46,508 bases of DNA from Pelomonas sp. KK5 (lineage in GTDB: Bacteria > Pseudomonadota > Gammaproteobacteria > Burkholderiales > Burkholderiaceae_C). Every line of letters begins with the position of its first letter. Position 1 is the first letter of the stretch. This document shows positions 18,445 through 26,444 of the stretch, one piece after another. Below the pieces are notes generated by a model that saw nothing but the letters and a program-made list of their open reading frames with translations, did not search any database and was not told the origin of the DNA. A program made the position numbers and the translations under genes. The stretch spans positions 1-46,508 of the forward strand of contig NZ_LYVQ01000019.1 in the NCBI RefSeq assembly GCF_001984095.1. Direction: 5' to 3'.

Positions 18445-18747
18445 ATGGAAGGCGACCTTCGACTTTCAACGGACTTGCAGCATTTGAGTCATCGGCAGTT
18501 GCGCGTTCTGCGCGTGCTGTGCACTTACCCGAACCTCGCATTCGCTTCGCGGCGCCTGCATGTGTCCCAGCAAGTGTTGAGGTCGATGATCGATGAGCTT
18601 ATTGGGAGATTGGGAGAGGGCCGTCTTCGCATGGAACGAGGTGCCATCTACATGTCTCCGCAGCTGGCCGCGGAAATCGGTGCTGCCAGCCTTGGGCCTG
18701 TACTGCGTGCTCGCTCCCCGCATGGAGCGCGGGGCGAAAGCCTTTAG
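18445..18747 (+). CDS. Small protein with a LysR-type winged helix-turn-helix, no effector domain
   Basis: 100 residues. Residues 15-62 match the N-terminal DNA-binding domain of LysR-type regulators: SHRQLRVLRVLCTYPN, then ASRRLHVSQQVLRSMIDEL and IGRLGEGRL. The roughly 200-residue effector domain is missing. The Shine-Dalgarno signal is weak. The coding sequence has more A/T at third positions than its neighbours, which hints at a separate origin. It ends 4 bases into the convergent AraC gene. It could be a free-standing DNA-binding protein, a remnant of a LysR gene, or a chance frame; the match over the recognition helix favours one of the first two. Confidence 0.5.
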   Translation: MEGDLRLSTDLQHLSHRQLRVLRVLCTYPNLAFASRRLHVSQQVLRSMIDELIGRLGEGRLRMERGAIYMSPQLAAEIGAASLGPVLRARSPHGARGESL

Positions 18748-19595
18748 GCAACGCCCGTCAGCAATCGAGGCGCCGCAACTGAGGCGACCTGGCGGAACCT
18801 CGACGGCGAAACACCCATGTGGTCGCGGAAGAAGCGCGAGAAGTTGCCGGGCGACGAAAAGCCGAGGTCCAACGCCACCGAGGTCAGCGGCTCTTCCTGC
18901 TGGACCAGCCGGCGCACCGCCTCTTCCACCCGCACCGCGCTCCAGAAGACCTGCGGCGTCGTGTGGAGCTGATCCCGGAACAGCGCGAAGAAATGCCCTC
19001 GCGACAGGCCCACCTTCGCGGCGATTTCCTCGACGCCGATCGGCTCGTTCACGTGCTCGCGCATGTAGGCGATCGCTGATCGCAGCCGGTGGTTCAGCGT
19101 CGGCGTCGCCGTGAGGCGATCGGTGCCGACGGCCGACGTCATCGACGACTCGATGGCCGCGGACAGGAGGTTCTCGACCTCGCCATCGACATCGGCGCCG
19201 GGATGTTCGTGGGGCGACACGATCTTGTCGAGCACCCGCCAGCAGCTCTGGCGCACCGCGGGATCGATGGGCACGCGCGGCGAGGCGAAGTGGAAGGGCC
19301 GGCCGGTCAGGTCGCGGCGCTGGTCCAGCCAGGGCTTGGCGATGTAGAGCACCAGGAACACAGCCGGGCCGCTGCGGTCGAGCAGGCGTGCGTCATGCGA
19401 CTCGTAAGAGTTCGTGCCCAGCGCCAGATGTTCGCCATAGGGCACCAGCTCAGAGCCCACGTGCCCCTCGACACGTGCGCCACCCAGCCAGAGCGCCAGT
19501 TGCACCTCCGCGTGGGCGTGGGCGATCAGGTCGTCGCGCAACTCGAGGACAACGGCCCGCCCGAAGGCGCCTTCGTGTAAGGCGTAAGTCTCCAA
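18744..19595 (-). CDS. AraC family transcriptional regulator
   Basis: 283 residues. The N-terminal half has a cupin-like sensor (HAHAEVQLALWLGG, PYGEHLALG). The C-terminal roughly 100 residues hold the two AraC helix-turn-helix units: GVEEIAAKVGLSRGHFFALF and SVALDLGFSSPGNFSRFFRDHMGVSPSRFR (key part LGFSSPGNFSRFF). The start is TTG at 19595, chosen because GGAGA lies eight bases upstream on the minus strand and no in-frame ATG precedes it; the nearby ATG is out of frame. It is divergent from the FAH/hydrolase/amidohydrolase operon, so it most likely activates that operon in response to a pathway compound (inference). Confidence 0.88.
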   Translation of the reverse strand: METYALHEGAFGRAVVLELRDDLIAHAHAEVQLALWLGGARVEGHVGSELVPYGEHLALGTNSYESHDARLLDRSGPAVFLVLYIAKPWLDQRRDLTGRPFHFASPRVPIDPAVRQSCWRVLDKIVSPHEHPGADVDGEVENLLSAAIESSMTSAVGTDRLTATPTLNHRLRSAIAYMREHVNEPIGVEEIAAKVGLSRGHFFALFRDQLHTTPQVFWSAVRVEEAVRRLVQQEEPLTSVALDLGFSSPGNFSRFFRDHMGVSPSRFRQVASVAAPRLLTGVA

Positions 19596-19767
19596 CGTCG
19601 TGTCTCCATCTGCTCTGAGGCTTCACCAGCCACTATGCAGCGATGGTACGTCCGCACGCCTGCGCCGGGAAAACACCTAGCACGGAATCTGACTCTGGGA
19701 TAAGTCGTCCGACGCGGTGAGAAGCGCAGCCGGGCCCTCATTTCTACAGTCCTCCCATCGTTCGACG

Positions 19768-19793
19768 CTGCCCGGAAACGGGTTTCGGCAGCT
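19768..19793 (+). promoter_or_regulatory. Bulged inverted repeat in the leader of the FAH operon
   Basis: GCTGCC (19768-19773) pairs with GGCAGC (19788-19793), and inside it GAAAC (19776-19780) pairs with GTTTC (19783-19787), leaving a two-base bulge. As DNA, GAAACGGGTTTC is a 12-base palindrome-like operator; as RNA it would be an 11-pair hairpin about 34 bases before the start codon. It lies between the AraC gene and the FAH gene. No T run follows, so it is not a plain terminator. Function is unproven. Confidence 0.35.
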
Positions 19794-19827
19794 CACGACA
19801 ACCCAAGCAACGATGAAGGAGATGAAC

Positions 19828-20697
19828 ATGCGTATTGCCACCTTTTTGCTGAACGGAAAGCGCCAGGTCGGGCTCGTGTCGGCCGACGGGAAGACGGTCA
19901 CCCCGGTCGCCCTGACGGAGGAACAGGCCGGGCGCGGCGCGCAGGCGCTGATCGAGCTGAGCGTGGACGGCAAGGCCTTGCCTGCCCCGGCCGGCGCCGC
20001 CATTCCCCTGAGCGACGTGCAACTCCAGGCGCCGCTGCCGCTGCCGCGCCGCAATCTCTGGTGCGTCGGCCGCAACTACCACGCGCATGCCAAGGAACTG
20101 CAGGCCTCGGTGTTTAAGGACAACGATGCGAATCCCGAGTCCTGGCCCATCGTCTTCACCAAGGTGCCCGAGTGCGTGGTCGGCCCGCATGACGACGTGA
20201 GTATTCCGGTCGGCGTCTCTGACCAGATCGACTATGAAGCCGAACTGACCGTGGTCATCGGCAAGGGCGGCAAGAACATCACGAAGGCCGATGCGCTGAA
20301 GCATGTTTTCGGCTACACGATCGTCAACGACGTGACGGCGCGCGACGTGCAGATCCGCCACCAGCAGTGGGACATGGGCAAGTCCTTCGACACCTTCTGC
20401 CCGATGGGGCCGTGGATCGTCACCGCCGACGAGTTCGACGGCACCAAGACGCGCGTGCGCTGCTGGGTCAATGGCGAACTGCGCCAGGACGGCCCGACCG
20501 AAAACATGATCTTCGACATCCCGACGCTGATCGAGACGATCTCGCGCGGCATCACGCTCTATCCCGGCGATGTGATCGCCACCGGCACGCCGGCCGGCGT
20601 GGGCATGGGCATGAAGCCCCCTCGCTACCTGAGTGCAGGCGACGTCGTCCTCATCGAGGTCGACGGCCTGGGCTCCATCGAAAACAAGTTCGTCTGA
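19828..20697 (+). CDS. Fumarylacetoacetate hydrolase (FAH) family protein
   Basis: 289 residues. The FAH core shows GRNYHAHAKEL (81-91), the metal ligands E137 and E139 in DYEAEL and D168 in NDVTARD, and the C-terminal GDVIATGTPAGVG. These enzymes use Mg2+ or Mn2+ to split C-C bonds of acylpyruvates, decarboxylate oxaloacetate-like acids, or hydrate/isomerise ring-cleavage products. The ATG at 19828 has AAGGAG (19816-19821) six bases upstream; earlier in-frame ATGs overlap that site. It heads an operon with an alpha/beta hydrolase (7 bases on) and an amidohydrolase, divergent from AraC. One of three FAH paralogues in the window. Confidence 0.9.
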   Translation: MRIATFLLNGKRQVGLVSADGKTVTPVALTEEQAGRGAQALIELSVDGKALPAPAGAAIPLSDVQLQAPLPLPRRNLWCVGRNYHAHAKELQASVFKDNDANPESWPIVFTKVPECVVGPHDDVSIPVGVSDQIDYEAELTVVIGKGGKNITKADALKHVFGYTIVNDVTARDVQIRHQQWDMGKSFDTFCPMGPWIVTADEFDGTKTRVRCWVNGELRQDGPTENMIFDIPTLIETISRGITLYPGDVIATGTPAGVGMGMKPPRYLSAGDVVLIEVDGLGSIENKFV

Positions 20698-20704
20698 GGC
20701 CGCC

Positions 20705-21499
20705 ATGACCACGCGAATCGTCAACGGCTTGACTGTCGAACTGGACGGCACCGAGATCGGACAGGCCGAAGCACTGCTATGCATTCACGGCCTCGGCGGC
20801 TCCTCGAACACCTGGACGCCCGTGATGAGTGCATTCAAGGGCTTCACCATCATCCGCCCGGATCTGCCGGGCAGCGCACGCTCCGAGTTGCCGGATGAGA
20901 AGCTCTCCATCGAGCTCTACGTCGAAGCGCTTGATCAATTGCTGAGCGAGTTGGGCATTGGCGTCGTGCATGTCGTCGCCCACTCCCTCGGGACCATCGT
21001 TGCGCAGCACTTGGCAGTCCGGTCTCCCGCAAAGGTCAAATCGCTGGCCTTGTTCGGTCCGCTCGTGGCGCCGCCTGAGGCTGCGCGGCCGAACATCACA
21101 GCACGCGCAGCACTGGCCCGAAATGGGCTCACCGCAATGCAGGAGATTGCAGACGCGATCGTCAAGGGCGCCACCAGCAAGGAAACCAAGGCGGAGCAGC
21201 CCGCCGTAGTCGCTCTTGTTCGCGAGAGCGTAATGCGCCAATCGTCGGAGGGCTACGCGCAGAGCTGCGAAGCGCTCGCTGCCGCCCAGTCGGCCTTGAT
21301 CGAGAGTATTCGGATTCCCGTCTTGCTGGTCACCGGCGACCAAGACGGCGTCGCCCCTGTGGCCAACGTGACGCTGATGAAAGAACGCATCGACGGCAGC
21401 CGCATGGCCCTGCTCGATGGCTGTGGTCACTGGACGACCTTCGAGAAGCCACAAGCGTGCATGCAGGAGCTGCAGCACTTCTACGCAAGCATCCGCTAG
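20705..21499 (+). CDS. Alpha/beta hydrolase
   Basis: 264 residues. The oxyanion motif HGLGG is at 28-32. The nucleophile elbow AHSLG places Ser at 94, with Ala instead of the first Gly. The acid is probably D214 (GDQDGVAP) and the base H242 (GCGHWTTFEKP), so the triad is complete. The length and triad spacing resemble 3-oxoadipate enol-lactonase and meta-cleavage-product hydrolases. It starts 7 bases after the FAH gene. Codon use is less GC-rich than the neighbours, which may mark separate acquisition. It should hydrolyse an ester, lactone or C-C bond of an intermediate; which one is not visible. Confidence 0.88.
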   Translation: MTTRIVNGLTVELDGTEIGQAEALLCIHGLGGSSNTWTPVMSAFKGFTIIRPDLPGSARSELPDEKLSIELYVEALDQLLSELGIGVVHVVAHSLGTIVAQHLAVRSPAKVKSLALFGPLVAPPEAARPNITARAALARNGLTAMQEIADAIVKGATSKETKAEQPAVVALVRESVMRQSSEGYAQSCEALAAAQSALIESIRIPVLLVTGDQDGVAPVANVTLMKERIDGSRMALLDGCGHWTTFEKPQACMQELQHFYASIR

Positions 21500-21565
21500 C
21501 CGCCGGCCACACACCCCCGTTTCACCCACCAAACGGCCTCCGAAGCGGGGCCGAAGGAGACTGTC

Positions 21566-22912
21566 ATGTCCAAAATTGCATTCACGAACGTCAACATCTT
21601 CGACGGCAGCGGCGAAGACACCTTCCTGGGCGAGGTCCTCATCGAGGGCAATCGCATCATTGATGTGACCCGCACGCCGGGCAAGGTGAACACGGAGGGC
21701 GCCACCCGCGTCATCGATGGCCGCGGCAGATTCCTCATGCCGGGCATGACCGAGGCCCACACCCATTTCTCCTGGAACGACCAGCCCTCGCTGGCGGCTA
21801 TCCAGTTCATGCCGCCCGAGGAACACATCCTGTGGTGCATGCGCGTGGCCAAGCGCTACCTGGACATGGGCTGGACTTCAGCCATCGGCGCCGCGGCCGC
21901 CAAGCCCCGCCTGGATGTCGTGCTTCGGAACGCCATCCTTGCCGGCGAGTACCCCGGCCCGCGCTACTTGGCCGGCAGCCAGGAAATCACCACCATTGGT
22001 GCCCTGGGCGATAACACGCTGCCGCACATGCCCTTCGATGAGCTGAGCTTCGGCAGCGTCTGCAGCGGGCCCGAGGAAATCCGCCGCTCGGCACGCACCT
22101 TCATCAAGTACGGCGTCGATCACCTGAAGATCAATCTCTCAGGCGAGTACATCGCCGGCCTGCCAGCCGAGATGTCGCCGTTTTCCGAAGAGGAGGTCGC
22201 CATGCTGTCGCAGGAAGCCAAGCGCTACGGCAAGCGGATGGCAGCACATGCGCGCTCCAGCGAGTCGGTCAAGCAATGCGTGCGCCACGGCATCGAGATG
22301 GTCTATCACGCCAGCTTCGCGGACGAAGAGGCGCTGGACATGCTGGAAGCGAACAAGGACAAGCACTTCGTCGCGCCCGGCATCGGCTGGCTGATCCGCA
22401 CCTGCTACAACGCCTCCGAGTTCGGCATCACGCCGGCCGTCGCCGAGGCCATGGGCTACAAGCGCGAACTGGAAATCGCATCCGAGTCGCTGCGCAAGAT
22501 GCACAAGCGCGGCATTCGCATCCTGCCCGGCGGCGACTATGGCTTTGCCTGGATGCCCCATGGCACGAATGCCAACGATCTCCAGTATTTCGTGGACTAC
22601 ATCGGCATGACGCCTGCCGAGGCACTTCGCGCCGCCACCAAGCTCGGGGGACAGATCATGATGAAGCCCGATGAGCTGGGCCAGTTGAAGCCGGGATTCC
22701 TGGCGGACATCGTCTTGGTGGACGGCGACCCGCTCAAGGACCTCGCGCTGCTTCTGGACCCGGCCAAGGTGCAGTTGGTGATGAAGGACGGCGTCATCCA
22801 CAAGGACTGTGCGACGCCGGTGCCCGCCGAGGCCGCCTTGCATCTGCCCGGCGCCGATCGGCCGCTGCAGGAAGAAGGCGTGAAAGAGGCGATCGCGGCC
22901 GGCGTGAACTGA
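21566..22912 (+). CDS. Metal-dependent amidohydrolase (imidazolonepropionase-like)
   Basis: 448 residues of the amidohydrolase superfamily with a binuclear-type site: H65 and H67 in EAHTHF, K188 in HLKINLS (the position of the usually carbamylated lysine), H228 in AAHAR, H248 in VYHAS and D324 in PGGDYGF. The N-terminal beta-sandwich (FTNVNIFDG) and C-terminal GFLADIVLVDGDPL are typical. Such enzymes hydrolyse amide, lactam, ester or ring C-N bonds. It starts 66 bases after the hydrolase with GAAGGAGA upstream. It is a different subfamily from the two amidohydrolase_2 proteins elsewhere in the window. The substrate is unknown; ring lactone or lactam opening would fit. Confidence 0.88.
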   Translation: MSKIAFTNVNIFDGSGEDTFLGEVLIEGNRIIDVTRTPGKVNTEGATRVIDGRGRFLMPGMTEAHTHFSWNDQPSLAAIQFMPPEEHILWCMRVAKRYLDMGWTSAIGAAAAKPRLDVVLRNAILAGEYPGPRYLAGSQEITTIGALGDNTLPHMPFDELSFGSVCSGPEEIRRSARTFIKYGVDHLKINLSGEYIAGLPAEMSPFSEEEVAMLSQEAKRYGKRMAAHARSSESVKQCVRHGIEMVYHASFADEEALDMLEANKDKHFVAPGIGWLIRTCYNASEFGITPAVAEAMGYKRELEIASESLRKMHKRGIRILPGGDYGFAWMPHGTNANDLQYFVDYIGMTPAEALRAATKLGGQIMMKPDELGQLKPGFLADIVLVDGDPLKDLALLLDPAKVQLVMKDGVIHKDCATPVPAEAALHLPGADRPLQEEGVKEAIAAGVN

Positions 22913-22915
22913 CGA

Positions 22916-22993
22916 CCTGGCCGGGAAGGAAACTCGCAGTGCTCCGGCACGGGAGGTGTTGCGATTTCGTGTTGTCGAGGCGGCCCGGCCAGG
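22916..22993. repeat. Long-loop inverted repeat between convergent genes
   Basis: CCTGGCCGGG (22916-22925) and its exact reverse complement CCCGGCCAGG (22984-22993) flank 58 bases between the amidohydrolase stop and the MDR stop. It could form a bidirectional stop structure, but the loop is long and no T run is seen, so this is only a candidate. Confidence 0.3.
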
Positions 22994-22994
22994 C

Positions 22995-23918
22995 TCAACG
23001 CATCCGCGCCGTCACCTTCGCATGCGGCCCCGCCACCTGAGCGGCCCAAGCCTCGACTGCCTGGTCGAAGCTGAAGTCCAGATAGTCGATGGCGATCTTG
23101 TTCTCGCGGTCGATCTGCAGCAGCCGCTCCCAGATCGCGCGGCGATCGGCCGGCGGGCGCTGGCCGGTGCCGATGCAGGAGAGGGTGCGGAACAGCAGGT
23201 CGGCGATGTCCAGGTTGATCTGGCGGCCGGCGCCGGTGCCGATGGTCATGATGCGGGCGCCCCATCGCGTGGCCTTCAGCGCCGAGAGCAGCGGCTGGCC
23301 GCAGACGAGGTCCAGCACGACGTCGAAGCCGCCGTTGGAGGCGTCCTTCAGCGCGGCGACGTCGTCGGCACCGCCGAGCTTGATGCCCGCATCGGCCAGG
23401 CCGCGGCTGACCAGTCGCTGCAGCGACTCTTCCGAACGGGCCGCCGCCACCACGCGGCCCGCACCCATGTGCCGGGCGAGCTGCAGCGCGATCTGGCCCA
23501 GCGTGCCGGTGGCGCCGAGGATTAGCACGTTCTCGCCCTTCTGGATCGCGGCCTTCTCCAGCGGCACCAGTGCGCCGGTGGCGGCGATGCCCATGCTGAT
23601 CGCGGTTTTATCGTCCACGTCGTCCGGCACGGCCCAGACTTCCTCCGCCGGCACCAGCGTTCGCTCGGCCCAGGCGCCGAAGGGCTGCACCGAGCGCTCG
23701 CCGAAGTAGACGCGCTGGCCGTCCTTCAGGCGGCCTACGCCTTCGCCGCGGATGACGCAAGGGAACTCGACGCCGAGGCGGTAGGCACCGAGCACATCCC
23801 AGCCGCCGAGGCCTGCCGTGTCCATCTCGATCAACAGGGCGCCTTCGCGCGGCTCGGGTTCACGGAACTCGGTCAGGACGGGGGCGACGCCGCGTTCCGC
23901 AATGACTGCTGCTTTCAT
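22995..23918 (-). CDS. Zinc-independent MDR quinone-oxidoreductase/enoyl-reductase-like protein
   Basis: 307 residues of the medium-chain dehydrogenase/reductase superfamily. The N-terminal GroES-like part lacks the Cys/His zinc ligands of alcohol dehydrogenases. The Rossmann part has LILGATGTLGQIALQLA at about 142-158 (the AxGxxG-type NADPH motif). Members reduce quinones or alpha,beta-unsaturated ketones and acyl-CoAs with NADPH. It is the last gene of a minus-strand operon, 8 bases after the ferredoxin reductase. A role reducing a C=C bond of a pathway intermediate is inferred. Confidence 0.87.
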   Translation of the reverse strand: MKAAVIAERGVAPVLTEFREPEPREGALLIEMDTAGLGGWDVLGAYRLGVEFPCVIRGEGVGRLKDGQRVYFGERSVQPFGAWAERTLVPAEEVWAVPDDVDDKTAISMGIAATGALVPLEKAAIQKGENVLILGATGTLGQIALQLARHMGAGRVVAAARSEESLQRLVSRGLADAGIKLGGADDVAALKDASNGGFDVVLDLVCGQPLLSALKATRWGARIMTIGTGAGRQINLDIADLLFRTLSCIGTGQRPPADRRAIWERLLQIDRENKIAIDYLDFSFDQAVEAWAAQVAGPHAKVTARMR

Positions 23919-23926
23919 GGTGATCC

Positions 23927-25168
23927 TCAGGTGATGTCTTTGGTCGCGGCCTCGTAGGCCTTCAGTTCAAAACCCGGCTCGCGCGCCTGGGCCGGCGTCA
24001 GCGGCGTGTTGCGCGCGAGCAGCTTGCGGGCGGCCATGTGGTCGGCCGTGCGGTTGGCGGTCTCGACGGCAATCAGGCGGCCCTGGCGGAAGCAGAGCAC
24101 GGCCAACTGGTGGCCATCGGCGGCGCCGATCTGCACGGTCTCGTCGTGCCCGTCGGCCAGGCCGGCGATCTGCAGACGCAGCGCGCCCTGGTCGGTCCAG
24201 AACCAGGGCAGGGCGGTGTAGGGCGCGGGCTTGCCCATCAGCCGGGCGGCGACGGCCTTGCCCTGGTCCACCGCGTTCTGCACGGACTCCAGTCGAACCG
24301 GCCTGTCGGCATGGCAGCTCATGAAGCTCGCCGCATCGCCAATCGCCGAGATGTCCGGGTCGCTGGTCAGCAGCAGTTCGTCCACGCAGATGCCGTTGCT
24401 GACCGTGAGGCCGGCTGCCGCCGCCAGTTCCGCATTGGGCAGTACGCCGATGCCGTAGACCACGAGGTCGGCCGCGATCACGCGTCCGTCCTCCAGCTCC
24501 ACGCCACTGACCTTGCCCTCGGTGCCGACGATGCGCCGCAGCTTCTGCCTGAAGTCGATCTGCACGCCCCAGCTGGCATGGCCCGCGGTGAACAGGTCGG
24601 ACATGGGCCTGGAGATGGCGCGTGCCATCGGCCGCTCGCCCAGCTCGATCACATGCACCGCCACGCCCTTGGCTGCGGCCACTGCGGCGAACTCCAGGCC
24701 GATGAAGCCAGCGCCGATGACGACCGCATTGCGGATGCTGGCGATGCGCGGCGAGAGGGCATTCGCATCGGCCAGCGTGCGCAGGCCGATCACGCCGTCC
24801 AGCTCGATGCCAGGAAGGTCGGGCACGCGGTTGCGCGCGCCTGTGGCGAGCACCAGGTGGTCGTACGGGATCATCGTGCCCGAGGCCAGTTCCACATGCC
24901 GCGCCGCGCGGTCGATGCGGGTCACGCTGTCATGCAGCCGCTCGATCCGGTGCTCCTCGAAGTACTCGGGCTGCCGGAAGCGGATCGCATGCGCGCCGAT
25001 CTTGCCCAGCAGGTAGGCCTTGGACAGCGGCGGCCGCTGGTAGGGCACGCCGGGTTCATCGCCGACGATGGTGATGCGCCCGGCAAAGCCCTCCTGGCGC
25101 AGCGAGGCGGCGGTCTGGAAGCCGGCCTGGCCGCCGCCGACGATCACGACTGAATTCAACGCAGACAT
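23927..25168 (-). CDS. FAD-dependent ferredoxin/rubredoxin reductase of Rieske or P450 type
   Basis: 413 residues. FAD motif GGGQAG at 11-16, YQRPPLSK near 44, NAD motif VVIGAGFIGLE near 148-158, and SAIGDAAS near 275 for FAD. The layout matches putidaredoxin reductase, rhodocoxin reductase and the class-IIB/III Rieske reductases that pass electrons from NADH to a [2Fe-2S] ferredoxin. The most obvious client is the Rieske oxygenase encoded at 32039-34039, although its operon is separate and no ferredoxin gene lies in the window. It is co-transcribed with MFS (24 bases upstream) and MDR genes. Confidence 0.9.
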   Translation of the reverse strand: MSALNSVVIVGGGQAGFQTAASLRQEGFAGRITIVGDEPGVPYQRPPLSKAYLLGKIGAHAIRFRQPEYFEEHRIERLHDSVTRIDRAARHVELASGTMIPYDHLVLATGARNRVPDLPGIELDGVIGLRTLADANALSPRIASIRNAVVIGAGFIGLEFAAVAAAKGVAVHVIELGERPMARAISRPMSDLFTAGHASWGVQIDFRQKLRRIVGTEGKVSGVELEDGRVIAADLVVYGIGVLPNAELAAAAGLTVSNGICVDELLLTSDPDISAIGDAASFMSCHADRPVRLESVQNAVDQGKAVAARLMGKPAPYTALPWFWTDQGALRLQIAGLADGHDETVQIGAADGHQLAVLCFRQGRLIAVETANRTADHMAARKLLARNTPLTPAQAREPGFELKAYEAATKDIT

Positions 25169-25192
25169 CTCGACAGCCTTCTTCTTTCCTGG

Positions 25193-26434
25193 TCAATCAA
25201 ACTTCGGATAGCGCCCCAACGGCAGCAGGCTGGCCGCGCCGATCAGGAAGGCCGATCCGCACAGGGTCAGCATCATCAGGTAGTTGCCGGTGCTCTTGTA
25301 GACGACGCCACTGAGCCACGGCGCCAGCGCGCCGGCCGCCGTGATCAGGCCGAGGTGCACGCCGAACAGGCGCCCGTAGTCGCGCAGGCCGAAATAGCGG
25401 GACATCAGGTAGGCGGCGATGTCGAACTCGGCGCCGGCGCCCAGGCCGACCAGCGCAGTGGCGAGCAGCAGGATGCCGGTCTGCTCGGCACCGGTCGTCG
25501 CCAGCAGCAGGCAACCCAGCGCGGGCAGGGCCAGCGCCACGGCAGCCACGCCCGGCGCCCACAGACGGTCGATCAGATAGCCCACCAGCACGCGGCCGCC
25601 GATCAGCGACAGGCCGAAGCCGCCGAACACCGCGCCCGCGGCAGCAGCGCTGAGGCCCTTGTCGCGCAGCATCGGCACGGTGTTGGAGACCATCGTGACG
25701 ATGGCGCCGACCACCAGCGACAGGCCGATGTTCAGCAACCAGAAACGCATCGAACGCAGGCCCTGCGCAAACGTCAGCCCGCCCGCCACCACGGCGGCCG
25801 GCCGTGTGCCGTCGGCACGCGGCGCGATGCCGGCGGGCTCCTTCATCCAGACCACGGCGAAGGGCAGCACCACCAGCACCGGCAGGGTCGCCAACAGCCA
25901 GAATCCGCCCTGCCAACCCCAGCGGCCGATGGCCCAGGTCACGGCCGAGGGCAGCAGTGCGGCGGAGATGCCCGTGCCCGACAGCACCAGCGCCAGCCCC
26001 AGGCCCCGGTTGCGCACGAACCAGAGGTTCACGAGGTAGGTCCAGGTCACGTGGATCGTGCCCATGCTCGCCAGCGGCAGCAGTGCGAAGAAGAAGTACA
26101 GCCAGGCGATCGACGGCCCCATCAGCGAGATCAGCGCGAAGCTCAGCGCCAGGCACACCAGCGAGGCGCAGGTCACCCGCTTCATGCCGTAGCGCAGGTT
26201 CAGCCACGGCACGATCTGCGATGCGACGACGGCACTGGCGAACAGGAAGGTGACGGCCGCCTGGATCTCGCCCCGTGCCCAGCCGAAGGCCGTCTGCAGC
26301 GGGATCACGAAGGAGCCGAAGGCATACAGCATCGAGGCGTTGGCATTGATGGCCAGGCCGAGCATGGCCAGGATGACGATGCGCCAGCCCTGCTTGAACT
26401 CGGTGAGGTCGATCGCGGCGGTGTTGGTTTTCAT
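25193..26434 (-). CDS. MFS transporter (monocarboxylate/oxalate-formate-like)
   Basis: 413 residues with about 12 hydrophobic helices, beginning WRIVILAMLGLAINANASML and with SFVIPLQTAFGW, a pattern seen in monocarboxylate-porter-like MFS proteins. The ATG at 26434 is chosen because the frame upstream overlaps the thiolase-like gene and has no membrane character. It lies 10 bases after the thiolase-like gene in a minus-strand operon of catabolic enzymes, so uptake of an organic acid or its derivative is likely. It is not closely similar to the other MFS protein at 1364-2734. Confidence 0.88.
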   Translation of the reverse strand: MKTNTAAIDLTEFKQGWRIVILAMLGLAINANASMLYAFGSFVIPLQTAFGWARGEIQAAVTFLFASAVVASQIVPWLNLRYGMKRVTCASLVCLALSFALISLMGPSIAWLYFFFALLPLASMGTIHVTWTYLVNLWFVRNRGLGLALVLSGTGISAALLPSAVTWAIGRWGWQGGFWLLATLPVLVVLPFAVVWMKEPAGIAPRADGTRPAAVVAGGLTFAQGLRSMRFWLLNIGLSLVVGAIVTMVSNTVPMLRDKGLSAAAAGAVFGGFGLSLIGGRVLVGYLIDRLWAPGVAAVALALPALGCLLLATTGAEQTGILLLATALVGLGAGAEFDIAAYLMSRYFGLRDYGRLFGVHLGLITAAGALAPWLSGVVYKSTGNYLMMLTLCGSAFLIGAASLLPLGRYPKFD

Positions 26435-26444
26435 CGAGATTTCT

